A DNA stretch of 64,000 bases from Alteromonas sp. KUL42 (GTDB taxonomy: Bacteria > Pseudomonadota > Gammaproteobacteria > Enterobacterales > Alteromonadaceae). The stretch spans positions 124,001 to 188,000 of the forward strand of contig NZ_BJKK01000006.1 in assembly GCF_006538325.1 (NCBI RefSeq), given 5' to 3'. This document shows, in pieces, positions 36,870 to 50,333 of the stretch (positions are counted from its first letter, which is position 1; each line of letters opens with the position of its first letter). The translations under genes and the position numbers were made by a program. The notes under the pieces were generated by a model. It made no database searches, was not told the DNA's origin, and saw only the letters and a program-made list of their open reading frames with translations.

Positions 36870-39800
36870 GTGGCAAATTTTTCGTCAGTGGCAGCTTACT
36901 TACTTAAAAAGTTCTGGCTGTTACTTGCCGTTTTGCTCGTGGTTTTTGCACTGGTGTTAAGTGCAGCGAGATATGCGCTTCCGCATATCGAGCACAATAA
37001 ACATCTATTAGAAAACTACATCAACGAGCAATATGGTGTAAACCTAACAATAGACAGTGTACATGCAGTGTGGCAACGCAATGGGCCAAGCATTGTACTC
37101 AATTCTGTGTCTTTAGCTAAAGACAACGCGTCACCTGTTGCACTTGATATCCGCCAGATCTATGTCGAATTGGATTTCTGGCAATCCTTACGTCACCGTC
37201 TTATCTCTTCAAATCGCTTTGAACTTCGCGGTCTACAATTAGATATTGATGCAGATAGACTCTCTGGCGACTCAAAAAATAATTTTCCTGTCGTAGATGC
37301 ACTAGAGCGGTTGTTTTTAGAACAGCTTCAGAGCTTTTCATTGGAAGGCGGCATGGTGTCTATTACCCGACAAGGTGAAACCAACGTATTGGATGTCGAG
37401 AGCTTGTCGTGGAACAACGTGGATGAGCGACATCAAGGTTTAGGCTTAATGAAAGTAGCGGGTTTGTCTGCTAATTCGGCCTCTTTTATTGTTGATATCG
37501 AAGGGACTCGAGACGATTTTGAAGGAGTGTTCTATGCAAAAGCAGAAGACCTAGATATATCGCCTTGGGTGAGTGACTTCATCAATATCAAACGCCCTCT
37601 TGCGCAAAGTCGAGCCAATTTCGAAGTATGGTCCAATTTTACTAATAGTAGCGTTACGAGCGTGCAAGCACAGCTTCACAATAGTTTGTTGCAGTGGGGA
37701 GATGACAGAATAAAAACCGTTACTGGCATCACCAATGGCAGCCTTCAAGCGCTTCCTACGCCAATGGGGTGGAATATTCGCGTTGACCAACTCGTACTTA
37801 ACTCAAGCAATGAAACTCTCACCACCGACCTTATAGGTAGTGTCAATCGAAATGGCGATGTGCTTATTAATACGGTTAAACCGGTCCAAATTAATCCATT
37901 TTTGCTTCTCTTACCTTTATTTATGGATGACACCAGCGAAGATGAAATTCGAGCACTTAACCCCAAGGGCGAACTGGCAACACTGCAATTTCATCTTAAT
38001 AACGGTGAGCCAGAAGTTGCAGCGAAAGTTGTCGACCTACAATGGTCCCAAACTGAAAAAGTGCCGGGATTATCATCTCTGGATGTAGATTTTTACTGGT
38101 ATAACAATAATGGTGCTGTTTATCTATCAAGTGAACACAGTGTTATCACTGCCAAAGGTAATATTAAGAAAGACTTGTATGTTAATAAGCTGAATGCCGA
38201 CCTGTTTATTTATCCGCAAAGTGAAGACGGTGCCGAGAATGGCAACACACCTTCACAATGGCTGATAAAAGGGACTAACATGCTTTTAGATACAGACAGT
38301 ATTACTGTACACCCGCAAATTAAGCTGAATACGACAACGGGTTTCTTATCACTATATGTTGACGTTGAACCTATAGCGGTAGAAGGGGTAAGTGATCTAT
38401 TTCCTTCGTCAGTCATGGGAAGTAAAACTGATGAGTATCTCACTCGCGCTTTTGTAGGCAAAGGCGATATCGAAAATGCACGTATTTTATGGCATGGCCG
38501 TACCAAGGATTTTCCCTTTGATGATAATTCGGGGATATTTCAAGCGTATGTTGATATTAGTCAGGGCGATTTTCTCTTTGCACCAGATTGGCCTGCGTTA
38601 AACGAGTTAGACCTGTCTTTGTACTTCGTTAACAATGCACTAGTAATGGAAAGTGAGAGTGCGAAGTTAGGTGATATGAAGATAAGTAATATGTCTGCAG
38701 CTATTCCTAGCTTTAAACCTGGATCACATTTGCTAATTCACGCCAATGGTAAAGGCTCAGGAGATGCACTCACCGAGTTAATGATGTCATCCTCCATTAA
38801 GGATTCTTTGGGTAAAGTACTGAAGGATGAGGTGCAGGTACAAGGCGATTTATCGGCGGATATTAAGTTGGACATTCCCCTTAATGGCAAAAATATAGTG
38901 GCATCGGGCACAGCGAAATTGGCTGAAAATGCCATTTATATAACCCGAACCAATATGCTATTTGAGCAGGCAAACGGCGCTATTTCATTTGAAAATGGCA
39001 ATATAAACGCAAAGGGTATAACAGCATCATTTTTAACACAGCCTATCAATTTAGCATTCGAAGGTGTTCAGCAAGACAATTATGATCTGAATGTCAAAAT
39101 GGATGGGCGTTGGCATGTTCATCCACTGACCAATTATGTGAATACAGAGCTTGCTGATTTTATTGATGGTGAAACCCAATGGCAGGCTGATGTTAACTTA
39201 GCGCTTTCACACAGTGACTTTTCATACAAAGCGACACTGAATGCTGATTTAACTGCTACAAAAAGTTTGCTTCCAGCACCCTTTGACACGCCTGCGGGAA
39301 CCAGTTTACCCCTGAGTATTTCGAGTGAAGGCGATAGTATTGCTTCGAATGTTAGGGCTACACTGGGCAAAAATATCCGCTTTAGCGGTGTTTTGCCTCA
39401 TCAAGAAATGCAATTTTCTCGGGCGCATTTGGCGCTAGGCAACAGTGAAATCAGTAATATCGGTACTGGATTTAGTATAGCAGCCAATTTACCCGAAGCA
39501 GATGTGCACGAGTGGTTTAATACCATTGATATGTTAGTGTCGGGCAAAGGTCAAGTCGAGCAATCAGTTGCATCAAGATCTACAGCATCTGAAACCAATA
39601 ACACAAAGCGAAATAACGCTAATATCTTTGGTACGCCGTCGCGCATTTTCGCAAAAGCAGACAAGCTTAAATTTGCCGACTACACCATCAAAAACGCGGA
39701 GCTTAATGCTACTGAGCGAGATAGAGATTGGATCTTAGATGTGACATCCGCTCAAGCAAGAGCAACGGTTCGAATTAACAGTGACTTGGAACAGCAAGGC

Positions 39801-40847
39801 ATAGACATCAACGCAGATTATCTTTCGTTGGATGCACCTGAAGAAGATCCAATAGTGGTGAGTGATAGCAATAGTTTAGAAAGCGAAGTTAATGCAGAGA
39901 TCGCTTCTTCACCTTATGACATCGACCCGACCACCTTACCGCCTATTTATTTTTACTGTCAATCTTGCAGTGTACACGGTATTAATTTAGGCGAAATTAC
40001 CTTAGATATTGCGAAAGAAAGCAAGGGGCTCGCAATAAGGCAGCTGTTAGTTAAGTCACGAGATACCAACATTACTGCAAGTGGAAATTGGAGAAAGACC
40101 GGCCAAGGTATAGCGACAGAGCTTACTGGTACATTAGCATCACAAGACGTAGGGATGATGCTTAAAGAGTACGGTGTTGAGTCGGGGATCAAAGACTCCC
40201 GAGCAGATGTAGACTTCAACATCAACTGGCCAAATGCACCTATGGATTTTGCACTGGCACAACTCAATGGAGATGTAAATTGGTCGTTGTCTGATGGATA
40301 TCTTACCGAACTGAGTGATAAAGGTTCGCGTATTTTTACGTTGTTTAGTCTAAATTCATTGGTTAGGAAGCTGAGTTTAGATTTTAGAGATGTTTTCGCG
40401 AAAGGCTTCTTCTATGATGATATGGGAGGGTCTTTGAGTATCGCTAAGGGGAAGGCGTATACTGATGACACTGTCATTGACGGTGGTGCTGGAGAAATTG
40501 AAATTACGGGGTTTACCGACTTAGATACCGGTGAATTGAATTACAACGTGTCTTTTGCTCCGAATGTTACGGGCAATTTACCATTTCTAGTCTATTTTTT
40601 AGCTACGCCACCTACAGCGTTAGCTGCGTTAGCGATAGACCAAGTACTAACATCGGCGAAAGTTATTTCGAATGTAAACTATAGTGTGACAGGGACAATT
40701 AAAGAGCCTAAATTCGATGAAGTTGAGCGCAACAGTAAAGATATAAGCTTGCCTACACAGAACGCGCCGCTACCAGAAAATCCACAAGACAGACCGCTAA
40801 CGGAAGATGATGTGAAGCGTCTTAAAGTAGAGATGATCGATGGTTAA
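36870..40847 (+). CDS. yhdP: YhdP family AsmA-like envelope phospholipid transport protein
   Basis: 1325 residues from a GTG at 36870, the size of E. coli YhdP (1266). An N-terminal membrane helix (about 12-32, KFWLLLAVLLVVFALVLSAA) anchors a very long beta-groove (AsmA/DUF3971-type) domain, and the C-terminus has the AsmA_2 segment ending with NYNVSFAPNVTGNLPFLVYFLATPPTALA (given here only for its place, about residue 1240). In E. coli YhdP, TamB and YdbH carry phospholipids to the outer membrane. It lies between rng and the nitrilase gene as in other gammaproteobacteria and overlaps the latter by 8 bases. Confidence 0.93.
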   Translation: MANFSSVAAYLLKKFWLLLAVLLVVFALVLSAARYALPHIEHNKHLLENYINEQYGVNLTIDSVHAVWQRNGPSIVLNSVSLAKDNASPVALDIRQIYVELDFWQSLRHRLISSNRFELRGLQLDIDADRLSGDSKNNFPVVDALERLFLEQLQSFSLEGGMVSITRQGETNVLDVESLSWNNVDERHQGLGLMKVAGLSANSASFIVDIEGTRDDFEGVFYAKAEDLDISPWVSDFINIKRPLAQSRANFEVWSNFTNSSVTSVQAQLHNSLLQWGDDRIKTVTGITNGSLQALPTPMGWNIRVDQLVLNSSNETLTTDLIGSVNRNGDVLINTVKPVQINPFLLLLPLFMDDTSEDEIRALNPKGELATLQFHLNNGEPEVAAKVVDLQWSQTEKVPGLSSLDVDFYWYNNNGAVYLSSEHSVITAKGNIKKDLYVNKLNADLFIYPQSEDGAENGNTPSQWLIKGTNMLLDTDSITVHPQIKLNTTTGFLSLYVDVEPIAVEGVSDLFPSSVMGSKTDEYLTRAFVGKGDIENARILWHGRTKDFPFDDNSGIFQAYVDISQGDFLFAPDWPALNELDLSLYFVNNALVMESESAKLGDMKISNMSAAIPSFKPGSHLLIHANGKGSGDALTELMMSSSIKDSLGKVLKDEVQVQGDLSADIKLDIPLNGKNIVASGTAKLAENAIYITRTNMLFEQANGAISFENGNINAKGITASFLTQPINLAFEGVQQDNYDLNVKMDGRWHVHPLTNYVNTELADFIDGETQWQADVNLALSHSDFSYKATLNADLTATKSLLPAPFDTPAGTSLPLSISSEGDSIASNVRATLGKNIRFSGVLPHQEMQFSRAHLALGNSEISNIGTGFSIAANLPEADVHEWFNTIDMLVSGKGQVEQSVASRSTASETNNTKRNNANIFGTPSRIFAKADKLKFADYTIKNAELNATERDRDWILDVTSAQARATVRINSDLEQQGIDINADYLSLDAPEEDPIVVSDSNSLESEVNAEIASSPYDIDPTTLPPIYFYCQSCSVHGINLGEITLDIAKESKGLAIRQLLVKSRDTNITASGNWRKTGQGIATELTGTLASQDVGMMLKEYGVESGIKDSRADVDFNINWPNAPMDFALAQLNGDVNWSLSDGYLTELSDKGSRIFTLFSLNSLVRKLSLDFRDVFAKGFFYDDMGGSLSIAKGKAYTDDTVIDGGAGEIEITGFTDLDTGELNYNVSFAPNVTGNLPFLVYFLATPPTALAALAIDQVLTSAKVISNVNYSVTGTIKEPKFDEVERNSKDISLPTQNAPLPENPQDRPLTEDDVKRLKVEMIDG

Positions 40848-41658
40848 TCTTGTTGCAATTCAGATGACATCAACGCCAGACGTTGAAGATAATTTAAATG
40901 TTGTTGCCGAAGAAATGGCCCGCGCCGCTATTAAAAAAGATAGCTTAGTAGTATTACCTGAATGCTTCGCGTGCTTTGGTGGTAAAGATAAAACACAATT
41001 GGCAATAGCTGAAACTAAAGGGGAAGGCTATATTCAATCTCGGCTTTCGTCGTTAGCCAAGCAATATCAATGTTATGTAGTGTCTGGTACTTTTCCCCTT
41101 GTTACTGAAGACGAAAACAAGTTCTCCGCCGCTTGTCTGTTGTTTGGCCCAGATGGTCAACTTTTAGCTGACTATCGCAAAATTCACATGTTCGATGTAT
41201 CGGTAAACGATACTACAGGAAGCTACAAAGAGTCGCGTACAACAGAACCTGGTGATAGTGTGGTTACAGTTGAGACGCCAATAGGCAACATCGGACTTGC
41301 AGTATGCTATGATGTGCGTTTTCCGGGTTTATTTACTGCAATGGGAGATATCGACATTTTGGTATTACCTGCCGCTTTTACTCAGCGTACTGGAGAAGCG
41401 CATTGGCATGCGTTATTGAAGGCGAGAGCTATAGAAAAACAATGCTTTGTTGTCGCGGCTAACCAGACAGGCATTCATGCCAATGGGCGTGAAACTTACG
41501 GGCATAGCCTTGTATTGTCACCTTGGGGTAAAACTCTTGCTGAGCTTAAGACCGACAAAGGCGTAGTTGCAGCAAGTGTTGATATTGCAGAAAGAAAAAC
41601 CATCAAACAGAATATGCCGGTTGCCGAACATAACCGATTCAGGAGTCACTTTGTTTAA
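40840..41658 (+). CDS. carbon-nitrogen hydrolase (nitrilase family, NIT-type amidase)
   Basis: 272 residues with the Glu-Lys-Cys triad of the nitrilase superfamily: Glu in [12 protein letters not shown] (near 42), Lys in DYRKIHMFD (near 114) and Cys in [13 protein letters not shown] (near 150). Similarity to the Nit1/Nit2 branch suggests omega-amidase or deaminated-glutathione amidase activity; the exact substrate is open. Start ATG 40840 overlaps the yhdP end by 8 bases and its end overlaps the tldD start, in the conserved yhdP-nit-tldD order. Confidence 0.92.
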   Translation: MVNLVAIQMTSTPDVEDNLNVVAEEMARAAIKKDSLVVLPECFACFGGKDKTQLAIAETKGEGYIQSRLSSLAKQYQCYVVSGTFPLVTEDENKFSAACLLFGPDGQLLADYRKIHMFDVSVNDTTGSYKESRTTEPGDSVVTVETPIGNIGLAVCYDVRFPGLFTAMGDIDILVLPAAFTQRTGEAHWHALLKARAIEKQCFVVAANQTGIHANGRETYGHSLVLSPWGKTLAELKTDKGVVAASVDIAERKTIKQNMPVAEHNRFRSHFV

Positions 41659-43093
41659 ATCTGTAGAGCGTCATTTATTATCTGACTCAGGGCTGGATAT
41701 AACTAAGCTAGAGAAAGCGCTAGCCACTATTCATCGTCATGACACCGATTATGCCGACTTGTATTTTCAGTCAAGCCAACACGAGAGTTGGGTGCTTGAA
41801 GATGGCATTATCAAGGAAGGCAGCTACAACATTGAACGCGGCGTAGGTGTTAGGGCTATTAGCGGTGAAAAGACCGGCTTTGCTTACTCTGACGAAATTA
41901 GTGAAGAAGCATTAAACAAGGCGTGTAAAGCTGCTCGAGGTATAGCCCCTAATGGCGGCACACTAGAAGTTGCAGCATTAAATCAACACGCTGTTGCGCC
42001 TCGCTACAGTGAAAACAATCCTATTCTTGCTATGCAAGATGCTGAAAAAATCTCCCTGCTGAAAGCGGTTGATACCTATATTCGCAAGCAAGAGCCTTCA
42101 GCCAATCAGGTGGTGGTTAGCTTGAGCGGCGTGTACGAAGAAATATTGGTAGCAGGCAGTGACGGTACATTGGCCACAGATATTCGTCCGCTAGTACGTT
42201 TAAACTGTTCTGTTTTACTTGAGCAAGGTGATAGACGTGAGCGGGGCTCAGCTGGTGCTGGTGGCCGTTATGCGTATTCGTTTTTTCAAGCTGATGAAAA
42301 TGGCAAGCCTTACTACGAAGGGCTCGCTGATGATGCACTGCATATGGCAAGAGTTAATATGCAAGCTGTGGCGTCCCCAGCTGGTGCCATGCCTGTTGTG
42401 CTAGGTAATGGTTGGCCAGGCGTGTTATTGCATGAAGCAGTAGGGCATGGGCTAGAAGGCGACTTCAACCGTAAAGGTGCTTCTACATTTAGCGGTAAAA
42501 TTGGTCAACGTGTTGCGGCTAAAGGCGTAACGGTTGTGGATGACGGTACATTAAGCGATCGTCGTGGCTCATTGTCTGTCGATGATGAAGGAACGCCTAC
42601 TGCGCACAATGTGCTTATCGAAGATGGTATCCTTAAAGGATATATGCAAGACAAACATAATGCGAAACTTATGGGTGTTGCGCCAACGGGAAATGGTCGT
42701 CGTGAGTCATATGCACATTTACCTATGCCAAGAATGACCAATACTTACATGCTGGAAGGGCAGCACGATCCGCAAGAAATTATTGCGTCTATCGATAAAG
42801 GTATTTATGCACCGAATTTTGCGGGTGGTCAGGTTGATATCACATCTGGGAAGTTTGTGTTTTCAAGTGCCGAAGCATACCTTATTGAAAACGGTAAGAT
42901 TACCGCGCCAGTGAAAGGCGCGACATTGATTGGCAACGGCCCTGATGTAATGCAAAAGATATCTATGATAGGTAATGACACAGCGCTAGATAAAGGTGTT
43001 GGCGTTTGCGGCAAAGACGGTCAAAGTGTACCTGTAGGTGTTGGTCAACCAACGCTTAAAATCGATGAATTGACGGTAGGTGGCACTGCTTAG
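41651..43093 (+). CDS. tldD: TldD, subunit of the TldD/TldE metalloprotease
   Basis: TldD with TldE (PmbA) forms a Zn-dependent peptidase that trims peptides such as microcin B17 precursor and CcdA. 480 residues. The metal motif [11 protein letters not shown] is at about residue 265. [20 protein letters not shown] and [16 protein letters not shown] match E. coli TldD nearly throughout. I choose TTG 41651 as start: AGGAG at 41641-41645 is 5 bases upstream and the product matches E. coli's N-terminus in length; the frame is open upstream into the nitrilase gene. Partner pmbA is at 44635. Confidence 0.95.
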   Translation: MFKSVERHLLSDSGLDITKLEKALATIHRHDTDYADLYFQSSQHESWVLEDGIIKEGSYNIERGVGVRAISGEKTGFAYSDEISEEALNKACKAARGIAPNGGTLEVAALNQHAVAPRYSENNPILAMQDAEKISLLKAVDTYIRKQEPSANQVVVSLSGVYEEILVAGSDGTLATDIRPLVRLNCSVLLEQGDRRERGSAGAGGRYAYSFFQADENGKPYYEGLADDALHMARVNMQAVASPAGAMPVVLGNGWPGVLLHEAVGHGLEGDFNRKGASTFSGKIGQRVAAKGVTVVDDGTLSDRRGSLSVDDEGTPTAHNVLIEDGILKGYMQDKHNAKLMGVAPTGNGRRESYAHLPMPRMTNTYMLEGQHDPQEIIASIDKGIYAPNFAGGQVDITSGKFVFSSAEAYLIENGKITAPVKGATLIGNGPDVMQKISMIGNDTALDKGVGVCGKDGQSVPVGVGQPTLKIDELTVGGTA

Positions 43094-43139
43094 TTTCATC
43101 TGCAGCTTCATACAAGTTCTGGTTTAACAAAGTAACAGT

Positions 43140-43883
43140 ATGGTGATGAAACTATTCTTGGCTAGCGCGCTTTTCGTAATATTGATGGTAGGTTGCCAAG
43201 TGTGCAACGCCAACACTTATGAAGACTCGTGTGCTGTGACGCTTAGAATAAGTGTTCTTGATGATTGGCCACCTTATTCATGGAAAAACGAAGCAGGTGA
43301 ATATCAAGGAATAGATGTCGACTTCGTAACTTCTGTATTTTCCAAGTTGGGTTTTTGTTGGGCGTACAATACTTATCCATCATCAACAAGGGCGTTCAGA
43401 GAGCTTCAAAAGGGGAATGTGGACGTTATCTTTGCTGCAAGCTATTCAGAAGAGCGTGCACAATGGTCGACTTTTAGTGTCCCTTATCGAGTGGAAGATA
43501 TGAGAGTAGTGCGCCATATCAGTGACAAAAGCACTAACTGGAGTAATAGTAACTCTACTATTGTCGTTAATCGTGGAGGCTACTATGGCGAACTGTTTGA
43601 ACAGTTCAAAGAGCAGTGCTCAACGTGTGTGTATGAATCTAATGCTGCCTACGAACGTCTTAACATGGTGCAGAATAAACGAGTAAGGTACGCGTTAGAA
43701 GACTACGCTGCTACTACATATATAAAGAAACAGCACAATCTTGAAGAGATCGAAGTCTCAGGCGAAACCATTCACTCCAGTGATATATTTTTGATGCTAA
43801 GGCCCGATGCGTTAACATCAGAACAACTAGAACTATTGAACCGCCAACTAGAGCAGCACAGCAAAGATCTGCATATGCACTGA
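43140..43883 (+). CDS. periplasmic family 3 solute-binding-like protein
   Basis: 247 residues with an N-terminal signal (LFLASALFVILMVGC). The Cys in MVGC could be a lipidation site, though Met at -3 is a poor fit. The mature part follows the amino-acid-binding pattern: LRISVLDDWPPYSWKNEAGEYQGIDVDFV, given in two motifs WPPYSW and GIDVDFV, then GNVDVIFAASYSEERAQWSTFSVPY. No permease or ATPase gene is adjacent, so it may be an orphan sensor or an auxiliary binding protein. Ligand unknown. Placed between tldD and yjgA. Confidence 0.8.
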   Translation: MVMKLFLASALFVILMVGCQVCNANTYEDSCAVTLRISVLDDWPPYSWKNEAGEYQGIDVDFVTSVFSKLGFCWAYNTYPSSTRAFRELQKGNVDVIFAASYSEERAQWSTFSVPYRVEDMRVVRHISDKSTNWSNSNSTIVVNRGGYYGELFEQFKEQCSTCVYESNAAYERLNMVQNKRVRYALEDYAATTYIKKQHNLEEIEVSGETIHSSDIFLMLRPDALTSEQLELLNRQLEQHSKDLHMH

Positions 43884-43947
43884 TAAAGGTTTGTGGAAAG
43901 TACAGATGCTTTCCAACAAGTTTCTTGTGAGGATTTGCCTGCTTCGC

Positions 43948-43981
43948 AGCTGTTAATTAAAGTATAGCCAAATTAACAGCT
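43948..43981. terminator. AT-rich inverted repeat between convergent genes
   Basis: AGCTGTTAATT (43948-43958) and AATTAACAGCT (43971-43981) pair perfectly around a 12-base loop in the gap between the binding-protein gene and the convergent yjgA. No U tract follows, so a terminator role is only likely from position. Confidence 0.4.
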
Positions 43982-44007
43982 ACTTTATTCACATGGCATA
44001 AACTAGG

Positions 44008-44562
44008 TCAATCTTCGTGAATAACTTCTTTTAAATACTGAAACAGCTCTCTAAACGCTTTGGGTGGTGCGTTTTTCTCTCGCTCTTTTTTAATTTGTCG
44101 ATGAAACTGTCTCAGTTTTTGCCTATCAAGTTCAGGGTATTCTTCAATTAGCTTTTGAATGGCTGAATCACCTTGCGAGATAACGGCTTCACGGGCCTTT
44201 TCAAGTGCGTGAAATGCAGCATTGCTTGCTTGGTGTTGATGGGTGATTTTGGCTAAGGCTTCTTCAATGGGTGCAGTATCACGTTGGCGCAGTACTTTTC
44301 CAATAAACTGAAGTTGACGTCGATAACCGTCTTTCTTCTTGTTAATTCTTCGAGCAATAGCCACCGCGTCAGCAAGCTCTTCATTCATAGGAATTGTTGC
44401 AACGTGTGCATCAGTAAGGCCTACCAATGTCTCACCTAACTTGTGCAGTTCCTTTGCCTGACGTTTTAATTCCGTTTTGCTGATTTCCTCTTCTTCGAAG
44501 CTATCAACGGATTCATCTTCAAAGTAAGGATCTTCAGGAGAATTGTATTTCTGATCACTCAT
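44008..44562 (-). CDS. yjgA: ribosome-associated protein YjgA (DarP)
   Basis: 184 residues, acidic N-terminus (PYFEDESVDSFEEEE) and then a helical body with SKTELKRQAKELHKLGETLVGL, ARRINKKKDGYRRQLQFIGK and a C-terminal ELFQYLKEV. This is the E. coli YjgA/DarP family, a factor in late 50S ribosomal subunit assembly. The gene is divergent from pmbA across about 70 bases, the arrangement known in E. coli (yjgA-pmbA). Confidence 0.94.
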   Translation of the reverse strand: MSDQKYNSPEDPYFEDESVDSFEEEEISKTELKRQAKELHKLGETLVGLTDAHVATIPMNEELADAVAIARRINKKKDGYRRQLQFIGKVLRQRDTAPIEEALAKITHQHQASNAAFHALEKAREAVISQGDSAIQKLIEEYPELDRQKLRQFHRQIKKEREKNAPPKAFRELFQYLKEVIHED

Positions 44563-44634
44563 TTCAAACTCATTAGTGTTACACTTTAGCTAAATTGTAA
44601 CTATCACAGTCGAATTAAGACAGCGAAACTTACT

Positions 44635-45966
44635 ATGCAAATTGAGCAGCAGTTAGCCGACATACAAAATGTCGTAGATGATGTACTGAAATTAGCCTTG
44701 TCTAAGGGCGCGACACAAGCCGAAGCCAGCATGTCGAAAGTACAAGGCATTGCCGTGTCTTCACGTATGCAAGAAGTTGAAAACGTTGAGTTTACCAACG
44801 ATGGTGGACTTGGTATTAGCGTGTATGTTGGCAAGCGTAAAGGCAGCGCATCGACCGCCGATTTAAGCAAAGCGGCCTTAACTCTAGCGGTAGAAAAAGC
44901 AGTAGATATTGCTCGCTATACAAGTGAAGATCCATGCACAGGTTTGGCTGATGCCGAGCTTATTGCCACAGAATTCCCCGATTTAGATTTGTATCACCCG
45001 CAAGAGTTGGATACAGAAAAGGCCATTAAGACAGCCATTGAGGCTGAAGCGGCTGCCATGAACTACGACTCGCGCATAACGAACTCAGATGGTGCATCGT
45101 ATAACGCCAATTTAGGCATGCGTGTTTACGGGAATACGCACGGCATTAATGCTGGTTACCCAAGCAGTCGTTATTCATTAAGTTGTATGGTTATCGGCTC
45201 TGAAGGCGATGATATGCAGCGAGACTATGCGTATACCGTAGACCGTCAAGCGCCCTTACTTAAATCTGCTGTTTCCGTTGGGCAAGAAGCCGCGAAAGCC
45301 ACGGTCGAACGATTAGGCGCACGTAAAATCAATACGGCAAACGTACCTGTAATTTTACACAGAGATATCGCCTCTAGCTTATTTGGACATTACGTTGGTG
45401 CAATTAGTGGTGGTAGTTTGTATCGCCGTTCTAGCTTCTTACTCGACAGTTTGGGTAAGCAAATATTTCCCGAGTGGCTAAATATTGAAGAGCGACCTTT
45501 TATAAAAGCAGGGTTAGCAAGTTCTAGTTTTGATAATGAAGGTGTTGCGTGTTCAGACATGACAATTGTGGATGCGGGTTGTCTAGCTACGTATCTGTAT
45601 ACCACTTACTCTTCGCGTAAACTAAATACCAAATCCAACGGCCATGCTGGAGGTATTCACAACTGGCTAGTGGGTGATACCGGTCATTCTGACGCAGAGC
45701 TGCTCAAAGAAATGGGCACAGGTTTATTGGTAACTGAGCTAATGGGGCAGGGCGTTAATGGCGTAACCGGTGACTATTCAAGGGGCGCGGCGGGCTTCTG
45801 GGTAGAAAACGGCATCATTCAGTACCCTGTACATGAAGTTACCATTGCTGGAAACTTACGGGATATGTTTAGCGGTATCGTTGCCATTGGCGCAGAAAAA
45901 GATGTTCGTGGCAGTGTGCAAACAGGCTCTATTCTCATTGACCAAATGAAGATAGCGGGCAGCTAA
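44635..45966 (+). CDS. pmbA: PmbA/TldE, partner of TldD
   Basis: 443 residues (E. coli 450). It has the TldE-type sequence without the HExxxH metal motif of TldD. Typical parts are ASSLFGHYVGAISGGSLYRRSSFLLDSLGKQ in two adjoining motifs (SSLFGHYVGA, LYRRSSFLLD), SNGHAGGIHNW and GVTGDYSRGAAGFWVENG. It forms the hetero-oligomeric protease with TldD (41651). Its stop overlaps the end of the convergent AraC gene by 4 bases. Confidence 0.95.
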   Translation: MQIEQQLADIQNVVDDVLKLALSKGATQAEASMSKVQGIAVSSRMQEVENVEFTNDGGLGISVYVGKRKGSASTADLSKAALTLAVEKAVDIARYTSEDPCTGLADAELIATEFPDLDLYHPQELDTEKAIKTAIEAEAAAMNYDSRITNSDGASYNANLGMRVYGNTHGINAGYPSSRYSLSCMVIGSEGDDMQRDYAYTVDRQAPLLKSAVSVGQEAAKATVERLGARKINTANVPVILHRDIASSLFGHYVGAISGGSLYRRSSFLLDSLGKQIFPEWLNIEERPFIKAGLASSSFDNEGVACSDMTIVDAGCLATYLYTTYSSRKLNTKSNGHAGGIHNWLVGDTGHSDAELLKEMGTGLLVTELMGQGVNGVTGDYSRGAAGFWVENGIIQYPVHEVTIAGNLRDMFSGIVAIGAEKDVRGSVQTGSILIDQMKIAGS

Positions 45967-46826
45967 GCGTTGATTCCATGCTGTTCGCGATACGCTGAAG
46001 GCGATAATCCCACTGATTTTTTAAATCGCTTTGAAAAGGTAAATACATTGGCGTACCCCACATAATGAGCAATGTAGGAAACGGGCCATTGGGTGCTGAC
46101 GAGTAAATTTTTAGCCCGTTGCATACGCAAATGTATAACTTGCTGTTTAGGGCTTCTGCCATAGTTCTTAATACATAGTCTGTGAAGGTGAGGGGCCGAG
46201 TAATGCGCCTTCTCACTTAGGTTCTCCATGTCCCACTCAAACTGTAATTGTTTGTCTACGGCGGAAAATAGTGCTGCCAATCGCGAGGTGTGCCGGTCTT
46301 TAATTTGTAACTTATTGCTAGCAGCCGAACGGTTGTTTAGGGTTAGTTGACGCAGATAGTGCGATACAATCTGCATTGCAGCACGTCGATTATCGCTATT
46401 GCGCTCTAGGTACAATAACTCCATCGCAAAATGCAGCCCCTCAAGCGCTGCGTGGTCAATTACTGTTGCTATATCTTTCGGGAGCGATTGCCACATATGA
46501 CTATCAGATAAATTGAGCCAAATAATATCCCAATGCTCGCTCACGATCTTCACTTCGAAGCTTTGCTTGGCGGGTAGTATTATTAATTGCCCATCATTCA
46601 ACGGAAAATTACCGCTTGGTGTACGAAAAAAGCCTTCACCTTTCAGTGAGTAAAATAAGGTGTGGTTTGGCGGTGAAACACGGCCAACTACATAATCGCC
46701 TGATAAGTTTGAGCAACCCGCAAGCTCAATATCAAGTGTGGCAATTTCTGGCGCATTACTACTGTCAATAAAGCGTTCGAAACAACACTGGCCAATATTA
46801 ACAATGTCACTGAAAGAAGGTTGCAT
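45963..46826 (-). CDS. AraC-family regulator divergent from lacZ
   Basis: 287 residues. The N-terminal half is a cupin-like sensor (FYSLKGEGFFRTPSGNFPLNDGQLIILPA, shown by GEGFF and DGQLIILPA). The C-terminal 100 residues hold two helix-turn-helix motifs, ENLSEKAHYSAPHLHRLCIKNYG (first) and WPVSYIAHYVGYANVFTFSKRFKK (second), then GLSPSAYR. The sensor resembles the AraC/MelR/RhaS group that binds sugars. It is divergent from lacZ across 212 bases and is its likely activator, with a galactoside as probable inducer; that is inference. Confidence 0.88.
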   Translation of the reverse strand: MQPSFSDIVNIGQCCFERFIDSSNAPEIATLDIELAGCSNLSGDYVVGRVSPPNHTLFYSLKGEGFFRTPSGNFPLNDGQLIILPAKQSFEVKIVSEHWDIIWLNLSDSHMWQSLPKDIATVIDHAALEGLHFAMELLYLERNSDNRRAAMQIVSHYLRQLTLNNRSAASNKLQIKDRHTSRLAALFSAVDKQLQFEWDMENLSEKAHYSAPHLHRLCIKNYGRSPKQQVIHLRMQRAKNLLVSTQWPVSYIAHYVGYANVFTFSKRFKKSVGLSPSAYREQHGINA

Positions 46827-50215
<3,389 letters not shown>

Positions 50216-50236
50216 GTAGGCTAATTTAAGCGCATG

Positions 50237-50262
50237 ATTCGCCCTAACAAAGGGCGAATTTC
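50237..50262 (+). terminator. hairpin after lacZ
   Basis: ATTCGCCCT (50237-50245), loop AACAA, AGGGCGAAT (50251-50259), then TTT. It is a perfect 9-bp stem 21 bases past the lacZ stop, with a short U tract. Confidence 0.8.
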
Positions 50263-50270
50263 AATATAAA

Positions 50271-50307
50271 AAGAAACAAAAAAGCCGCTAGCAAAAACTA
50301 GCGGCTT
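50271..50307 (-). terminator. intrinsic terminator after arcA
   Basis: Minus strand: AAGCCGCTAG, loop TTTTTG, CTAGCGGCTT followed by TTTTTGTTTC (plus-strand arms 50282-50291 and 50298-50307). It is a perfect 10-bp stem with a U tract, about 27 bases past the arcA stop. Confidence 0.92.
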
Positions 50308-50333
50308 CTAAACTGTGCTACGGCTTTAGTTTA

